Notes: generated from the sequence alone by a model not told the origin. A DNA stretch of 64,000 bases from Radicibacter daui (GCA_030657355.1 CP131056.1:1009001-1073000); one strand, 5' to 3'. Positions 27,970 through 38,042 are shown, numbered from the stretch's first letter. Made by a program: numbers and translations.

Positions 27970-28317
27970 CTGCATTCCGTTGGATTGCCAGACCGGGTGG
28001 CGAATTCGTCCATCTGAAGTGGCTGCCGGCGTGGTGTTCGGGGTAGGTGAGGCCCCTTTAAACAAACTCACGTGCGAAGGCCGAGTAGCAGGGGTGCCCG
28101 TGTGAGCGGGGCGTTTGCGACACGGTCGGACAACAAAGGCCTCTGTGGCGGCTGCCAACCATCGGATGAAGGTCCGAAGGTGGGGCGGTCTTTCGCATTA
28201 TCTGCCCGGTGCTTCGGCGCCGGAAGGAGAAGGGCGAAAGAGCGTTCCGGGGTAGCGGTCGACATGCCCTTCAGGTCGCTTCACATGAAAGCGCGACCTG
28301 ACTGACAAGGATGGTAG
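27970..28317 (+). promoter_or_regulatory. Long structured leader of the S10 operon
   Basis: The 574-bp gap between DUF1244 and rpsJ has no convincing gene. Near its end it holds nested hairpins: CTTTCGC (28190-28196) with GCGAAAG (28234-28240) enclosing CCGGTGC-TTCG-GCGCCGG (28206-28223), a stem closed by a UUCG loop. AGGTCGC (28273-28279) then pairs with GCGACCT (28293-28299) just before the Shine-Dalgarno. In gammaproteobacteria L4 represses its own operon through an S10 leader; whether this unrelated leader works the same way is not known. Confidence 0.5.
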
Positions 28318-28629
28318 ATGATGGAAGGTCAGAATATCCGCATCCGCCTCAAGGCGTACGATCACCGGATCCTGGATGCGTCCACGGCCGAGATCGTTAA
28401 CACCGCGAAGCGGACGGGCGCGCGAGTGCGCGGTCCCATTCCCCTGCCGACTCGGATCGAGAAGTTCACGGTGCTGCGTGGTCCGCACATCGACAAGAAG
28501 TCCCGTGAGCAGTTCGAAATCCGTACCCACAAGCGCCTGCTCGACATCGTCGATCCGACCCCGCAGACGGTTGATGCTCTTATGAAGCTCGACCTCGCTT
28601 CCGGTGTCGACGTCGAGATCAAGCTCTAA
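28318..28629 (+). CDS. rpsJ: 30S ribosomal protein S10 (uS10)
   Basis: This 103-aa protein has [12 protein letters not shown] at the N-terminus and the assembly loop segment GPIPLPT in the middle, with [14 protein letters not shown] after it. S10 is in the 30S head and also pairs with NusB in antitermination. The start is ATGATG; either ATG is possible. It is the first gene of the ribosomal cluster; no fusA or tuf lies before it. Confidence 0.97.
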   Translation: MMEGQNIRIRLKAYDHRILDASTAEIVNTAKRTGARVRGPIPLPTRIEKFTVLRGPHIDKKSREQFEIRTHKRLLDIVDPTPQTVDALMKLDLASGVDVEIKL

Positions 28630-28643
28630 GGGAGGCTCGGCAC

Positions 28644-29393
28644 ATGCTTCGTGATATTCAGGGGCACCGCCGCACCGGCGTCGTCGCACAGAAGGTCGGC
28701 ATGACCCGCGTGTTCGATGAGCAGGGCGCTCATGTTCCCGTTACCGTGCTCAAGCTGGACAATCTCCAGGTGACCGCGGTCAAGACCGCAGAGACCGACG
28801 GCTACACCGCCGTTCAGCTCGGTGCCGGCACCGCCAAGGTGAAGCGCACCTCCAAGGCTGAGCGCGGTCACTTTGCCAAGGCCAAGGTCGAGCCGAAGAA
28901 GAAGGTCGTCGAGTTCCGCGTCCCGGCTGACGCCCTGCTGGAAGTTGGTGCGGAAATCTCCGCCGAACATTTCCTGCCGGGTCAGTTCGTCGACGTGGTC
29001 GGCACCTCGGTCGGTAAGGGTTTTGCCGGCGGCATGAAGCGCTGGAACTTCGGTGGTCTGCGTGCGTCCCACGGCGTGTCCGTGTCGCACCGCAGCCACG
29101 GTTCCACCGGTCAGTGCCAGGATCCGGGCAAGGTCTTCAAGGGCAAGAAGATGGCCGGTCATCTGGGTGACGAGCGGGTTACCGTTCAGAACCTGAAGAT
29201 CGTGCGCGTCGATGCCGAAGCCGGCGTCATCCTCGTCAAGGGCTCGATCCCGGGTCATGACGGTGGCTGGGTGCTGGTTCAGGACGCGGTCAAGAAGCCG
29301 CTTCCGGAAGGCGCTCCGTTCCCCGCCGCTCTTCGCACCGTTGCTGCTCCGGCTGCCGCTGAGGCTACCGAGACGGCTGGCGGCGAAGCGTAA
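28644..29393 (+). CDS. rplC: 50S ribosomal protein L3 (uL3)
   Basis: This 249-aa protein is an early assembly protein near the peptidyl transferase centre. The conserved loop reads [15 protein letters not shown] with [13 protein letters not shown]. It is longer than the E. coli protein because of an Ala/Glu-rich C-terminal tail ([15 protein letters not shown]), common in alphaproteobacteria. It lies 14 bp after rpsJ. Confidence 0.97.
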   Translation: MLRDIQGHRRTGVVAQKVGMTRVFDEQGAHVPVTVLKLDNLQVTAVKTAETDGYTAVQLGAGTAKVKRTSKAERGHFAKAKVEPKKKVVEFRVPADALLEVGAEISAEHFLPGQFVDVVGTSVGKGFAGGMKRWNFGGLRASHGVSVSHRSHGSTGQCQDPGKVFKGKKMAGHLGDERVTVQNLKIVRVDAEAGVILVKGSIPGHDGGWVLVQDAVKKPLPEGAPFPAALRTVAAPAAAEATETAGGEA

Positions 29394-29423
29394 GACCGCG
29401 CCGATCCAAAGGGATATGACCAA

Positions 29424-30041
29424 ATGAAAATCAAGGTTGTGAACCTTCAGAACGAGCCGGTCGGCGACATCGAACTGGACGATGCCGTTTTCGGCCTCAA
29501 GTCCCGTTCGGACGTTCTGTTCAAGGTTGTGAACTGGCAGCTGGCCAAGCGCCGTGCCGGTACCCACAAGACCAAGGGCATCAGTGAGATTTCTGGTACG
29601 ACGGCCAAGCCGTACAACCAGAAGGGCACTGGTCGCGCCCGTCAGGGCTCCAAGCGTTCGCCGCAGTTCCGCGGCGGTGCGACCATCTTCGGACCGGTTG
29701 TTCGCTCCCATGCGTTCGACCTGAACAAGAAGGAACGCAAGCTCGGCCTCAAGACCGCCCTGTCCACCAAGCTCGCCGCTGGCAAGCTCGTCATCATCGA
29801 CGACGCCAAGGCTACCTCGCACAAGACCCGCGAGATGGCTGCGCTCTTCGGCAAGAATGGCTGGGACTCGGTCCTGTTCGTCGACGCTGGCCGTGACGAG
29901 AACTTCGAGCGCGCTGTCCGTAACATTCCGAAGATCGACCTGCTCCCGCAGGAAGGCGCGAATGTTTACGACATCCTGCGCCGCGACACGCTGGTCCTCA
30001 CCAAGGCCGCTGTCGAGCAACTGGAGGCCCGCCTGAAATGA
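29424..30041 (+). CDS. rplD: 50S ribosomal protein L4 (uL4)
   Basis: This 205-aa protein has the exit-tunnel loop with [17 protein letters not shown] and [11 protein letters not shown]. In E. coli L4 is also the autorepressor of the S10 operon. It overlaps rplW by 4 bp (ATGA). Confidence 0.97.
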   Translation: MKIKVVNLQNEPVGDIELDDAVFGLKSRSDVLFKVVNWQLAKRRAGTHKTKGISEISGTTAKPYNQKGTGRARQGSKRSPQFRGGATIFGPVVRSHAFDLNKKERKLGLKTALSTKLAAGKLVIIDDAKATSHKTREMAALFGKNGWDSVLFVDAGRDENFERAVRNIPKIDLLPQEGANVYDILRRDTLVLTKAAVEQLEARLK

Positions 30042-30370
30042 GCCTTAAGTATCGCAGCACCGTCAGCAAGGATACGCTCCCGCTCGAGCGTGCCTATGAC
30101 ATCGTCCGCGCTCCCGTGATCACGGAAAAGTCGACCCTCGGCTCCGAGCATGGCCAGGTGACCTTCAAGGTTGCCAGCGATGCCACCAAGCCGGAGATCA
30201 AGGCCGCCGTCGAAAAGATTTTCGACGTCAAGGTCAAGGCCGTGAACACCCTTGTCACCAAGGGCAAGGTCAAGCGCTTCAAGGGCACTCTTGGTCGCCG
30301 CAGCGACTACAAGAAGGCCATCGTGACCCTCGCCGAGGGCCACACCATCGACGTCACCGTCGGCGTCTGA
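30038..30370 (+). CDS. rplW: 50S ribosomal protein L23 (uL23)
   Basis: This 110-aa protein lies near the tunnel exit, where it docks trigger factor and SRP. Recognisable parts are [39 protein letters not shown] and [20 protein letters not shown]. About 15 extra N-terminal residues precede the core. The start overlaps the rplD stop. Confidence 0.96.
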   Translation: MSLKYRSTVSKDTLPLERAYDIVRAPVITEKSTLGSEHGQVTFKVASDATKPEIKAAVEKIFDVKVKAVNTLVTKGKVKRFKGTLGRRSDYKKAIVTLAEGHTIDVTVGV

Positions 30371-30385
30371 GGGGGAGCGTAGATC

Positions 30386-31213
30386 ATGGCATTGAAGCAT
30401 TTCCGCCCGATCACGCCGGGTACCCGCCAGCTGGTCATCGTTGACCGTGGCGAGCTTTGGAAGGGCAAGCCGGTCAAGTCCCTGACCGAAGGCCTGACCA
30501 AGTCCGGCGGCCGTAACAACACCGGTCGTATCACGGTCTTCCATCGCGGTGGCGGTCACAAGCGCCGTTACCGTCTGGTCGATTTCAAGCGCACGAAGTT
30601 CGACGTCGTCGGCACCGTGGAACGTCTTGAGTACGATCCCAACCGCACCGCGTTCATCGCGCTGGTCAACTATGCCGACGGCACGCAGGCCTACATCCTG
30701 GCCCCGCAGCGCCTCAAGGCCGGTGACCAGGTCGTCGCTGGCAACAAGGTGGACGTGAAGCCCGGTAACGCCATGCCCCTCAAGAGCATGCCGATCGGTA
30801 CGATCATCCACAATGTTGAACTGACCCCCGGCAAGGGTGGCCAGATGGCCCGTTCGGCTGGCACCTATGCCCAGCTCGTCGGCCGCGACGGTGGTTACGC
30901 CCAGATCAAGCTCGCTTCCGGTGAGCTGCGCATGGTGCGTCTGGAGTGCATGGCATCCGTGGGTGCCGTGTCCAACCCGGACAACATGAACACCTCGATG
31001 GGCAAGGCCGGTCGTCATCGCTGGCTGGGCATCCGCCCGACCGTGCGTGGCGTCGCCATGAACCCGATCGACCACCCGCATGGTGGTGGTGAAGGCCGTA
31101 CCTCCGGTGGCCGTCACCCCGTCACCCCGTGGGGCAAGCCGACCAAGGGCAAGCGCACCCGCTCCAACAAGGCAACGGATAAGTTCATCATCCGTAGCCG
31201 GCACAAGAAGTAA
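30386..31213 (+). CDS. rplB: 50S ribosomal protein L2 (uL2)
   Basis: This 275-aa protein is needed for subunit joining and peptidyl transfer. The conserved C-terminal block [17 protein letters not shown] followed by [12 protein letters not shown] contains the key histidine. The N-terminal [12 protein letters not shown] and [21 protein letters not shown] match the family. The length is normal. Confidence 0.97.
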   Translation: MALKHFRPITPGTRQLVIVDRGELWKGKPVKSLTEGLTKSGGRNNTGRITVFHRGGGHKRRYRLVDFKRTKFDVVGTVERLEYDPNRTAFIALVNYADGTQAYILAPQRLKAGDQVVAGNKVDVKPGNAMPLKSMPIGTIIHNVELTPGKGGQMARSAGTYAQLVGRDGGYAQIKLASGELRMVRLECMASVGAVSNPDNMNTSMGKAGRHRWLGIRPTVRGVAMNPIDHPHGGGEGRTSGGRHPVTPWGKPTKGKRTRSNKATDKFIIRSRHKK

Positions 31214-31222
31214 GAGGGCAAC

Positions 31223-31501
31223 ATGGCACGTTCAGTCTGGAAGGGCCCCTTCTTCGACGCCAATCTGCTTCAGAAGGCGGAGAAGGTGCGCTCCTCGGGT
31301 CGCAATGAGGTCATCAAGACCTGGTCGCGGCGTTCCACCATCCTGCCGCAGTTCGTCGGCCTCACTTTCGGCGTCTATACCGGTCAGAAGTTCCTGCCGG
31401 TTTACGTCACCGAACAGATGATCGGTCACAAGCTGGGCGAGTTCGCGCCGACCCGTACCTACTACGGTCACGCCGCGGACAAGAAGGCGAAGAGGAAGTA
31501 A
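31223..31501 (+). CDS. rpsS: 30S ribosomal protein S19 (uS19)
   Basis: This 92-aa protein begins [12 protein letters not shown], and contains [22 protein letters not shown] and [16 protein letters not shown]. It contacts S13 in the 30S head. It lies 9 bp after rplB. Confidence 0.97.
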   Translation: MARSVWKGPFFDANLLQKAEKVRSSGRNEVIKTWSRRSTILPQFVGLTFGVYTGQKFLPVYVTEQMIGHKLGEFAPTRTYYGHAADKKAKRK

Positions 31502-31506
31502 CCGTC

Positions 31507-31893
31507 ATGGGTAAGCCGAACAACGCTCCGCGCGTCGCGGAGAATGAAAGCCGGGCCGTGGCGCGTCACATCCGCACCAGCCCGCAGAAGCTCAACCTGG
31601 TTGCCGCTCTCATCCGTGGCAAGACCTGCGACAAGGCCCTGGCCGATCTCACCTTCTGCGAACGCCGCGTTGCCGGTGTCGTCAAGAAGGCCCTTGAGTC
31701 TGCCATCGCCAATGCCGAAAACAACGCCCAGCTCGACGTCGATCGGCTGTTCGTTGCCGAGGCATTCGTGGGCCGCACCCTGGTGATGAAGCGTTTTCGT
31801 CCCCGGGCCCGTGGTCGCGCGGCCGGTATCGAGAAGCCGTTTGCGAACCTCACCATCGTGGTTCGTGAGCGCACCGAAGTGGAGGCCGCGTAA
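31507..31893 (+). CDS. rplV: 50S ribosomal protein L22 (uL22)
   Basis: This 128-aa protein lines the exit tunnel. It shows [33 protein letters not shown] and the loop [15 protein letters not shown]. It is preceded by rpsS (5 bp) and followed by rpsC after one base. Confidence 0.96.
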   Translation: MGKPNNAPRVAENESRAVARHIRTSPQKLNLVAALIRGKTCDKALADLTFCERRVAGVVKKALESAIANAENNAQLDVDRLFVAEAFVGRTLVMKRFRPRARGRAAGIEKPFANLTIVVRERTEVEAA

Positions 31894-31894
31894 C

Positions 31895-32557
31895 ATGGGT
31901 CAGAAGATTAATCCGATCGGCCTTCGCGTCGGCATCAATCGTACGTGGGACAGCCGCTGGTATGCGGACAAGGACTACGCCGATCTGCTGCACGAAGACC
32001 TGCGCATCCGCAAGTTCCTGGAGAGCAAGCTTCTCCAGGCCGGTGTGGCGCGCATCGTCATCGAGCGTCCGGCCAAGAAGGCCCGCATTACCATTCACAC
32101 CGCCCGTCCGGGTGTGGTGATCGGTAAGAAGGGTGCGGACATCGAGAAGCTGCGGGTTCAGCTCTCCAAGATGGTCGGCGGCGAAGTCGCCCTGAACATC
32201 GTCGAGATCCGCAAGCCTGAAATCGAGGCCAAGCTGGTCGCGGAGAACATCGCTTCCCAGCTCGAGCGTCGTGTGGCTTTCCGCCGCGCGATGAAGCGCT
32301 CGGTGCAGAACGCGATGCGTCTCGGTGCCCTCGGCATCCGTATCAACTGCGCCGGTCGTCTCGGCGGTGCGGAAATCGCTCGTACCGAATGGTACCGCGA
32401 AGGCCGCGTTCCGCTGCACACGCTGCGTGCAGATATCGATTACGGCCGGGGCACTGCCCACACCACCTACGGTACCTGCGGTATCAAGGTCTGGGTGTTC
32501 CGGGGCGAGATCATGGCCCATGACCCGATGGCGCAGGACAAGCGCTCTCAGGGTTGA
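31895..32557 (+). CDS. rpsC: 30S ribosomal protein S3 (uS3)
   Basis: This 220-aa protein starts [23 protein letters not shown] and has a KH-type RNA-binding loop, [16 protein letters not shown]. The C-terminal domain reads [31 protein letters not shown] in two parts. It shapes the mRNA entry site with S4 and S5. The ATG at 31895 is the family start. A stable hairpin follows it. Confidence 0.97.
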   Translation: MGQKINPIGLRVGINRTWDSRWYADKDYADLLHEDLRIRKFLESKLLQAGVARIVIERPAKKARITIHTARPGVVIGKKGADIEKLRVQLSKMVGGEVALNIVEIRKPEIEAKLVAENIASQLERRVAFRRAMKRSVQNAMRLGALGIRINCAGRLGGAEIARTEWYREGRVPLHTLRADIDYGRGTAHTTYGTCGIKVWVFRGEIMAHDPMAQDKRSQG

Positions 32558-32570
32558 GATTGACCCGAGT

Positions 32571-32598
32571 CGGCGGTTCGCTACGAAGCGGACCGCCG
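32571..32598 (+). other. Intercistronic hairpin, rpsC-rplP
   Basis: CGGCGGTTCGCT (32571-32582) pairs with AGCGGACCGCCG (32587-32598) over 12 bp with one T-G wobble and an ACGA tetraloop. No T-run follows, so it is more likely a processing or stability element than a terminator. Confidence 0.55.
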
Positions 32599-32621
32599 CT
32601 TGAAGACAGGATGTTGCGGAA

Positions 32622-33044
32622 ATGCTGAGTCCTAAGCGTAGGAAATTCCGGAAGTCGCATAAGCTTTATGCGTCCGGCGTGGCCAAAGGCGGCACCGCGC
32701 TCAATTTTGGTGCCTTTGGCTTGAAAGCCCAGGAACCCGGGCGTATAACCGCTCGCCAGATTGAAGCGGCCCGCCGTGCCATTACGCGTCACATGAAGCG
32801 TCAGGGCAAGGTGTGGATCCGCATCTTCCCGGATGTGCCGATTTCCAAGAAGCCCCTCGAAGTCCGAATGGGTTCGGGTAAGGGTTCGCCGGAATATTGG
32901 GCATGCGGTGTTGGTGCAGGCCGTGTGATGTTTGAACTTGACGGCGTCCCTGTGGATGTTGCGCGTGAGGCTCTCAGCCTCGCTGCCGCTAAGCTCCCGC
33001 TCCGGACCCGTTTTGTCGCCCGTCTGGGCGAACTAGAGGGTTAA
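32622..33044 (+). CDS. rplP: 50S ribosomal protein L16 (uL16)
   Basis: This 140-aa protein helps position tRNA in the A site. It has [36 protein letters not shown] and [24 protein letters not shown]. The length is normal. Confidence 0.97.
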   Translation: MLSPKRRKFRKSHKLYASGVAKGGTALNFGAFGLKAQEPGRITARQIEAARRAITRHMKRQGKVWIRIFPDVPISKKPLEVRMGSGKGSPEYWACGVGAGRVMFELDGVPVDVAREALSLAAAKLPLRTRFVARLGELEG

Positions 33045-33049
33045 GAGCG

Positions 33050-33262
33050 ATGAGCAAGGCGGTCGATCTGCGCTCCAAGAGCGACGACGAACTGCAGCAG
33101 AACCTGCTGGACCTGAAGAAAGAGCAGTTCAACCTGCGCTTTCAGAAGGCGAGCGGTCAGCTGGAAAACACCGGTCGCGTCAAGGCGGTTCGCCGTGACG
33201 TCGCCCGCGTCAAGACACTCCTGAGCGAGCGCAGCCGTAAGGCTGCCGACGCGCAGGCCTAA
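33050..33262 (+). CDS. rpmC: 50S ribosomal protein L29 (uL29)
   Basis: This 70-aa two-helix protein has the family stretch [22 protein letters not shown] and [15 protein letters not shown]. It lies near the tunnel exit next to L23. It starts 5 bp after rplP. Confidence 0.95.
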   Translation: MSKAVDLRSKSDDELQQNLLDLKKEQFNLRFQKASGQLENTGRVKAVRRDVARVKTLLSERSRKAADAQA

Positions 33263-33283
33263 GTTTAAGGAGTACCAAGGGCC

Positions 33284-33544
33284 ATGCCGCGTCGTGTGCT
33301 GCAGGGTAGGGTTACGAGCACCAAGCAGGAAAAGACTGTGACCGTGCTCGTCGAACGCCGGATCATGCATCCGGTGTACAAGAAGTACATCCGTATGACG
33401 AAGAAGTACGCCGCGCACGTTGAGGCCGGCTCCTTCAACGAAGGGGATGTGGTTCTCATCGAGGAATGCCGTCCGATTTCCAAGCGTAAGACCTGGAAAG
33501 TCGTCGGTACTCCGGGTGATGTGGCGGAGGCCGCCGCCTCCTAA
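33284..33544 (+). CDS. rpsQ: 30S ribosomal protein S17 (uS17)
   Basis: This 86-aa OB-fold protein has [19 protein letters not shown], then [19 protein letters not shown], and [14 protein letters not shown]. It is an early 16S rRNA binder. A 141-bp gap with two hairpins follows, marking the classical S10/spc boundary. Confidence 0.96.
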   Translation: MPRRVLQGRVTSTKQEKTVTVLVERRIMHPVYKKYIRMTKKYAAHVEAGSFNEGDVVLIEECRPISKRKTWKVVGTPGDVAEAAAS

Positions 33545-33567
33545 GGGCGGTTCCTTCCCAATTCATG

Positions 33568-33640
33568 CTTCCTGGTCCGGTTCTTCCGGGCCAGGAAGGT
33601 TCCAGAGTCAACCTGCCGAAAACGCCCATGCGTGCATGGG
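33568..33640 (+). other. Two hairpins at the rpsQ-rplN (S10/spc) boundary
   Basis: CTTCCTGGTCCGG (33568-33580) pairs with CCGGGCCAGGAAG (33586-33598) in a 13-bp stem. CCCATGC (33625-33631) pairs with GCATGGG (33634-33640). No clear promoter was found in the gap. The structures may control or separate the spc part of the cluster. Confidence 0.55.
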
Positions 33641-33685
33641 GCCGATCGGTGGGTTCAAGGCATTTACGGTAAAAGGGTCAATGCC

Positions 33686-34054
33686 ATGATTCAGATGCAA
33701 ACCAACCTGGATGTCGCCGACAACAGCGGCGCGCGGCGGGTGCAGTGCATCAAGGTCCTGGGCGGCTCCCATCGCCGGTCTGCTTCCGTGGGCGACGTCA
33801 TCGTCGTTTCCATCAAGGAAGCCATTCCGCGTGGCCGCGTTAAGAAGGGCGATGTGCACCGCGCTGTGATCGTGCGTACCGCGAAGGAAGTGCGCCGGGC
33901 TGATGGTACTGCCATCCGTTTCGACCGCAATGCAGCGGTTCTCATCAACAAGCAGGGCGAGCCTGTCGGGACCCGTATCTTCGGGCCGGTGACGCGTGAA
34001 CTGCGTGCGCGCAAGTTCATGAAGATCATCTCGCTGGCCCCGGAGGTGCTGTAA
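33686..34054 (+). CDS. rplN: 50S ribosomal protein L14 (uL14)
   Basis: This 122-aa protein starts [20 protein letters not shown] and has [24 protein letters not shown]. It forms part of an intersubunit bridge. The ATG at 33686 is the family start. The stop overlaps the rplX ATG by one base. Confidence 0.97.
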   Translation: MIQMQTNLDVADNSGARRVQCIKVLGGSHRRSASVGDVIVVSIKEAIPRGRVKKGDVHRAVIVRTAKEVRRADGTAIRFDRNAAVLINKQGEPVGTRIFGPVTRELRARKFMKIISLAPEVL

Positions 34055-34368
34055 TGGCTGCCAAGGTCAAGAAGGGCGACACCGTTGTCGTCACCACCGG
34101 CCGTGACAAGGGCAAGCAGGGCTCCGTCCTGCAGGTTCTTCCGGCTGAGGAGCGTGTTGTCGTTCAGGGCGTGAACGTCGTCACCCGTCATCGCAAGCCG
34201 TCCGGCGTGCGTGAGGGCGGCCTCGATCGCTTTGAGGCGCCGATCCACATCTCCAACGTCATGCATATCGACCCGAAGGACGGTAAGGCCACCCGTGTCG
34301 GCTTCAAGATTGAAGACGGCAAGAAGGTGCGCGTTGCCAGGCGTTCGGGCGAGCTTCTGGACAAGTGA
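34054..34368 (+). CDS. rplX: 50S ribosomal protein L24 (uL24)
   Basis: This 104-aa protein has a KOW motif near the N-terminus ([20 protein letters not shown]) and the loop [15 protein letters not shown]. It initiates 50S assembly. It is coupled to rplN by TAATG. Confidence 0.96.
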   Translation: MAAKVKKGDTVVVTTGRDKGKQGSVLQVLPAEERVVVQGVNVVTRHRKPSGVREGGLDRFEAPIHISNVMHIDPKDGKATRVGFKIEDGKKVRVARRSGELLDK

Positions 34369-34378
34369 GGCGCGGAAC

Positions 34379-34918
34379 ATGGCACGCTTGAAGCAGGAAT
34401 ATGTCGCAACGATCCGCCCGGCCCTTCTGAAGGAGCTCTCCCTGGAGAACATCCACGAAGTGCCGAAGCTGGATAAGATCGTCCTCAACATGGGCGTCGG
34501 CGAAGCTGTTGCGGATACCCGCAAGGCACAGAACGCCGCCGGCGACATGGAAAAGATCGCAGGTCAGAAGCCGGTTATCACCCGCGCCAAGACGTCGATC
34601 GCCCAGTTCAAGGTTCGCGGCAACATGCCCCTCGGTGTGAAGGTCACCCTTCGCGGCGAGCGCATGTACGAGTTCCTTGACCGCCTGATCACCATCGCGC
34701 TCCCGCGCGTTCGTGACTTCCGCGGCGTTTCCGGTACCAGCTTTGACGGCCGTGGCAACTACGCCATGGGCATCAAGGAACAGCTGATTTTCCCGGAAAT
34801 CGAATACGACAAGATCGACGAGATCCGCGGTATGGACATCGTCATCTGCACCACGGCGAAGACTGACAGCCAGGCCAAGGCCCTGCTGAAGGCCTTCAAC
34901 ATGCCGTTCAACAGCTAA
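34379..34918 (+). CDS. rplE: 50S ribosomal protein L5 (uL5)
   Basis: This 179-aa protein has [34 protein letters not shown] and the loop [20 protein letters not shown]. It binds 5S rRNA with L18. The ATG at 34379 gives the family start MARLKQEY. Confidence 0.97.
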   Translation: MARLKQEYVATIRPALLKELSLENIHEVPKLDKIVLNMGVGEAVADTRKAQNAAGDMEKIAGQKPVITRAKTSIAQFKVRGNMPLGVKVTLRGERMYEFLDRLITIALPRVRDFRGVSGTSFDGRGNYAMGIKEQLIFPEIEYDKIDEIRGMDIVICTTAKTDSQAKALLKAFNMPFNS

Positions 34919-34938
34919 GCGGCGGAAGGATACCGATC

Positions 34939-35244
34939 ATGGCGAAGACTTCGTCCATCGAAAAGAACAACCGCCGCGCCCGGCTGGTGAAGAAGCAGGC
35001 AGCCAAGCGTGCCGAGCTCAAGGCCCAGATCAAGAATCTGGCCCTGGCCCCGGAAGATCGCTTCGTCGCTGTCATGAAGCTTAACGAACTGCCGCGTGAC
35101 GGCTCCAAGGTGCGCGTTCGCAATCGCTGCGAAGTCACCGGCCGCCCGCGTGCTTTCTATCGCAAGCTCAAGATGTCCCGCATTGCCCTGCGTGACCTGG
35201 CCTCCATCGGCCAGATCCCGGGCATGGTGAAGTCGAGCTGGTAA
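34939..35244 (+). CDS. rpsN: 30S ribosomal protein S14 (uS14), zinc-free form
   Basis: This 101-aa long-type S14 has the C-terminal [21 protein letters not shown] and MVKSSW. The CxxC zinc pairs of the short form are absent, so it does not need zinc. It lies 20 bp after rplE. Confidence 0.97.
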   Translation: MAKTSSIEKNNRRARLVKKQAAKRAELKAQIKNLALAPEDRFVAVMKLNELPRDGSKVRVRNRCEVTGRPRAFYRKLKMSRIALRDLASIGQIPGMVKSSW

Positions 35245-35258
35245 GGAGGACCTGATCT

Positions 35259-35660
35259 ATGGCGATGAGCGATCCTCTCGGCGACATGCTGACCCGTATC
35301 CGTAACGGTCAGCAGGCGCGTAAGGCGACGGTCACCTGCCCGGCGTCTAAGTTTCGTGCGAATGTCCTCGAGGTTCTGAAGGAACAGGGTTACATCCGCG
35401 GCTACGGTCTCGAAGACGTCCGCAAGGGCATTTCGAACCTGCGCATCGAGCTGAAGTACTCTGAGGGCGGTGAGCCGGTTATCAAGGAGATCCAGCGGGT
35501 CTCCACCCCCGGCCGTCGTGTCTATTCGAGCGTGGGCGACCTGCGCCAGGTCTATAACGGCCTGGGTATCAGCATCCTCTCCACCCCCAAGGGTGTGATG
35601 TCGGATCATGATGCACGCGCCCAGCATGTCGGCGGCGAGATTCTCGCCGAGGTGTTCTAA
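35259..35660 (+). CDS. rpsH: 30S ribosomal protein S8 (uS8)
   Basis: This 133-aa protein has [16 protein letters not shown] near the start and the C-terminal signature [27 protein letters not shown], seen in two blocks. In E. coli S8 is the translational repressor of the spc operon. GGAGGACC precedes the ATG. Confidence 0.97.
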   Translation: MAMSDPLGDMLTRIRNGQQARKATVTCPASKFRANVLEVLKEQGYIRGYGLEDVRKGISNLRIELKYSEGGEPVIKEIQRVSTPGRRVYSSVGDLRQVYNGLGISILSTPKGVMSDHDARAQHVGGEILAEVF

Positions 35661-35674
35661 GGGAGACAGATGAG

Positions 35675-36208
35675 ATGTCGCGTATTGGCAAGCATCCCGT
35701 CGAGATCCCGGCCGGCGTTCAGGTTACCCTCGCGGATAACCTGCTGACGGCAAAGGGCAAGCTCGGCGAACTCAAGGCCGTGGTCAGCGACGACGTTGAT
35801 GTCGTCGTTGAGAGCGGCAAGGTCGTCGTCTCGCTGGTCGAGGGCAACAAGCGCTCTCGGCAGCAGTGGGGCGCGACCCGCACCCAGGTGGCAAATCTGG
35901 TCGCTGGTGTCTCGAACGGCTTCACCAAGGAGCTCGAGATCAACGGCGTCGGCTACAAGGCCGCTGTGCAGGGTAAGGAAATCGTGCTGAGCCTCGGCTT
36001 CAGCCACGAAATCCGTTACCCGATCCCTGCTGGTATCGAAGTCAAGTGCGAGAAGCCGACGTCGATCTCCATCAAGGGGGCGGACAAGCAGCAGATTGGC
36101 CAGATGGCCGCCGAAATTCGCGCCTTCCGGCCGCCTGAGCCCTACAAGGGCAAGGGCGTCAAGTACGCCGGTGAGGAAATCCTGCGTAAGGAAGGCAAGA
36201 AGAAGTAA
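35675..36208 (+). CDS. rplF: 50S ribosomal protein L6 (uL6)
   Basis: This 177-aa protein has two repeated alpha/beta domains, [17 protein letters not shown] at the start and the C-terminal signature [16 protein letters not shown]. It lies close to the sarcin-ricin loop. The length is normal. Confidence 0.97.
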   Translation: MSRIGKHPVEIPAGVQVTLADNLLTAKGKLGELKAVVSDDVDVVVESGKVVVSLVEGNKRSRQQWGATRTQVANLVAGVSNGFTKELEINGVGYKAAVQGKEIVLSLGFSHEIRYPIPAGIEVKCEKPTSISIKGADKQQIGQMAAEIRAFRPPEPYKGKGVKYAGEEILRKEGKKK

Positions 36209-36220
36209 GGAGCGCGGGTT

Positions 36221-36589
36221 ATGAACTTGAAGCGCTATAGCAAGCAGACTGCGCGTCGCGTTTTCCGCGTCCGCAAGAAGCTCAAGGAAGTCGCAGGCGA
36301 TCGTCCGCGTCTTTCCGTGCATCGCTCGAATAAGAATATCTACGCCCAGATCATCGACGATGTTCGTGGCGTGACGCTGGCGGCGGCCTCTACCCTGGAC
36401 AAGGGCCTGAAGGTCGAGCTGAAGCATGGTGGTGACATCGGTGCGGCAACTGCCGTCGGCAAGCTGATTGCCGAGCGGGCCAAGGCTGCCGGCATCGAAG
36501 CCGTCGTGTTTGACCGCGGCGGTTACATCTACCATGGCCGCGTCAAGGCGCTGGCCGACGCCGCCCGCGAAGGCGGGCTGACGTTCTAA
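36221..36589 (+). CDS. rplR: 50S ribosomal protein L18 (uL18)
   Basis: This 122-aa protein has [20 protein letters not shown] and the C-terminal [24 protein letters not shown] in two parts. It binds 5S rRNA. It is in normal order between rplF and rpsE. Confidence 0.97.
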   Translation: MNLKRYSKQTARRVFRVRKKLKEVAGDRPRLSVHRSNKNIYAQIIDDVRGVTLAAASTLDKGLKVELKHGGDIGAATAVGKLIAERAKAAGIEAVVFDRGGYIYHGRVKALADAAREGGLTF

Positions 36590-36602
36590 GGGAGCCGCAG
36601 AC

Positions 36603-37172
36603 ATGGCAAAGGGTGATCGCGAGCGCGGTGGCGAACGCCGTCGCGAAGGCGAAGAAAGTGAACTGATCGAGAAGCTCGTCGGTATCAACCGCGTGGCCAA
36701 GGTGGTCAAGGGCGGCAAGCGCTTCGGCTTTGCTGCTCTGGTGGTTGTGGGTGACGGCAAGGGCCGTGTCGGCGTCGGTTCGGGCAAGGCACGTGAAGTG
36801 CCGGAAGCCATCCGCAAGGCGACCGAAATGGCCAAGCGCAACATGGTCCGCGTTCCCCTGCGGGAAGGCCGGACCCTGCATCACGACATTACCGGTCACT
36901 TCGGTGCCGGCCGTGTCGTGATCCGCACCGCCCCGTCGGGCACCGGCATCATCGCCGGCGGTCCGACCCGCGCGATCTTCGAAGCTCTCGGCGTTTCTGA
37001 CGTGGTGTGCAAGTCGACGGGTACGTCGAACCCGCACAACATGGTCAAGGCCGTGCTCGATGGCCTGCAGCGCAGCCAGAGCCCGCGCTCTGTTGCTGCC
37101 CGTCGTGGCCGCCGGGTGAGCGATATCCTGGGCCGTCGCGAAGGCGACGTCGCCGTTGCGGCGCAGGGGTAA
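36603..37172 (+). CDS. rpsE: 30S ribosomal protein S5 (uS5)
   Basis: This 189-aa protein has a charged N-terminal extension, a double-stranded RNA-binding-like domain ([20 protein letters not shown]) and [16 protein letters not shown]. It contributes to decoding accuracy with S4. It is 6 bp before rpmD. Confidence 0.97.
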   Translation: MAKGDRERGGERRREGEESELIEKLVGINRVAKVVKGGKRFGFAALVVVGDGKGRVGVGSGKAREVPEAIRKATEMAKRNMVRVPLREGRTLHHDITGHFGAGRVVIRTAPSGTGIIAGGPTRAIFEALGVSDVVCKSTGTSNPHNMVKAVLDGLQRSQSPRSVAARRGRRVSDILGRREGDVAVAAQG

Positions 37173-37178
37173 TCGATC

Positions 37179-37385
37179 ATGGCTAAGAAGCAGACCGAAG
37201 AGAAGAAGACCGTCATCGTTACCCAGACGGGTAGCCTTGCCGGCCGCACGCAGGCCATCCGTGACACGCTCAAGGGTCTCGGTCTCGGCAAGCTCAACCG
37301 CACGCGCGAACTGGAGGATACTCCGGCCGTGCGTGGCATGATCCACAAGGTTCACCACCTTGTTCGGGTCGAATCGGCCGAATAA
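37179..37385 (+). CDS. rpmD: 50S ribosomal protein L30 (uL30)
   Basis: This 68-aa protein has [20 protein letters not shown], then [25 protein letters not shown] in part. The order rpsE-rpmD-rplO is standard. It is a small peripheral 50S protein. Confidence 0.95.
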   Translation: MAKKQTEEKKTVIVTQTGSLAGRTQAIRDTLKGLGLGKLNRTRELEDTPAVRGMIHKVHHLVRVESAE

Positions 37386-37396
37386 GGAGTCGCGAG

Positions 37397-37900
37397 ATGA
37401 AGCTCAACGAACTTCACGACACCGAAGGCTCCCGCAAGGAGCGTATCCGTGTTGGCCGCGGCATCGGTTCCGGTAAGGGCAAGACCGGTGGTCGTGGCGT
37501 CAAGGGTCAGAAGTCCCGCTCCGGTGTGAGCATCAAGGGCTTCGAAGGTGGTCAGATGCCGCTGCATCGCCGCCTGCCCAAGCGTGGTTTCAACAACCTG
37601 TTCGCCAAGGACTACGCCATCATCAATCTCGGTGATGTGCAGAAGGCCGTGGAAGCGGGCCGTATCGACGCCAAGGCCACCATCACCGCCGAGAGCCTGC
37701 GCTCCGCCGGTCTGGTGCGTGCCAGCCGCGACGGCGTGCGCCTGCTGGGCGAGGGTGAACTGTCTGCCAAGCTCTCCTTCGAGCTCGCTGGCGTCTCCGA
37801 AGCGGCTCGCGCCGCTGTCGAGAAGGCTGGTGGTTCGGTGACCGTTCTGGAGCCCAAGGCCAAGGGCAAGGCTCCGGTGCGTTACGCCGACAAGGCCTGA
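37397..37900 (+). CDS. rplO: 50S ribosomal protein L15 (uL15)
   Basis: This 167-aa protein has [20 protein letters not shown], the Gly-rich [20 protein letters not shown] and the block [19 protein letters not shown]-terminal extension ends in [15 protein letters not shown] 250-bp gap with a very strong hairpin separates it from secY. Confidence 0.97.
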   Translation: MKLNELHDTEGSRKERIRVGRGIGSGKGKTGGRGVKGQKSRSGVSIKGFEGGQMPLHRRLPKRGFNNLFAKDYAIINLGDVQKAVEAGRIDAKATITAESLRSAGLVRASRDGVRLLGEGELSAKLSFELAGVSEAARAAVEKAGGSVTVLEPKAKGKAPVRYADKA

Positions 37901-37990
37901 CAAGACCGGTCCGTTTTCCGTACCAAAACAGGTCGTCGTCCGCCCTTCGGGGCAGGCGGCGCCTGCGGTCCGGAAGGATGACCAAATCCG

Positions 37991-38042
37991 ATAACGCGCC
38001 CGGCCGCTTCCTCACTAACGAGTGAAGTGCCGGGCGCGTTAT
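37991..38042 (+). other. Strong hairpin in the rplO-secY gap
   Basis: ATAACGCGCCCGGC (37991-38004) pairs perfectly over 14 bp with GCCGGGCGCGTTAT (38029-38042). The loop can form another stem (CTCACT / AGTGA). Only a weak T-stretch (TCGTTTG) follows. It may attenuate transcription into secY-adk or serve as a processing site. The rest of the 37901-38150 gap shows no gene. Confidence 0.65.

Noticed and set aside
27744-28317. Small open frames in the S10 leader
   Set aside because: No ribosome binding sites or conserved features; they coincide with the RNA stems of the leader.
28626-30020. 464-residue minus-strand open frame opposite rplC and rplD
   Set aside because: The plus strand encodes clear ribosomal proteins; the antisense frame has no conserved features.
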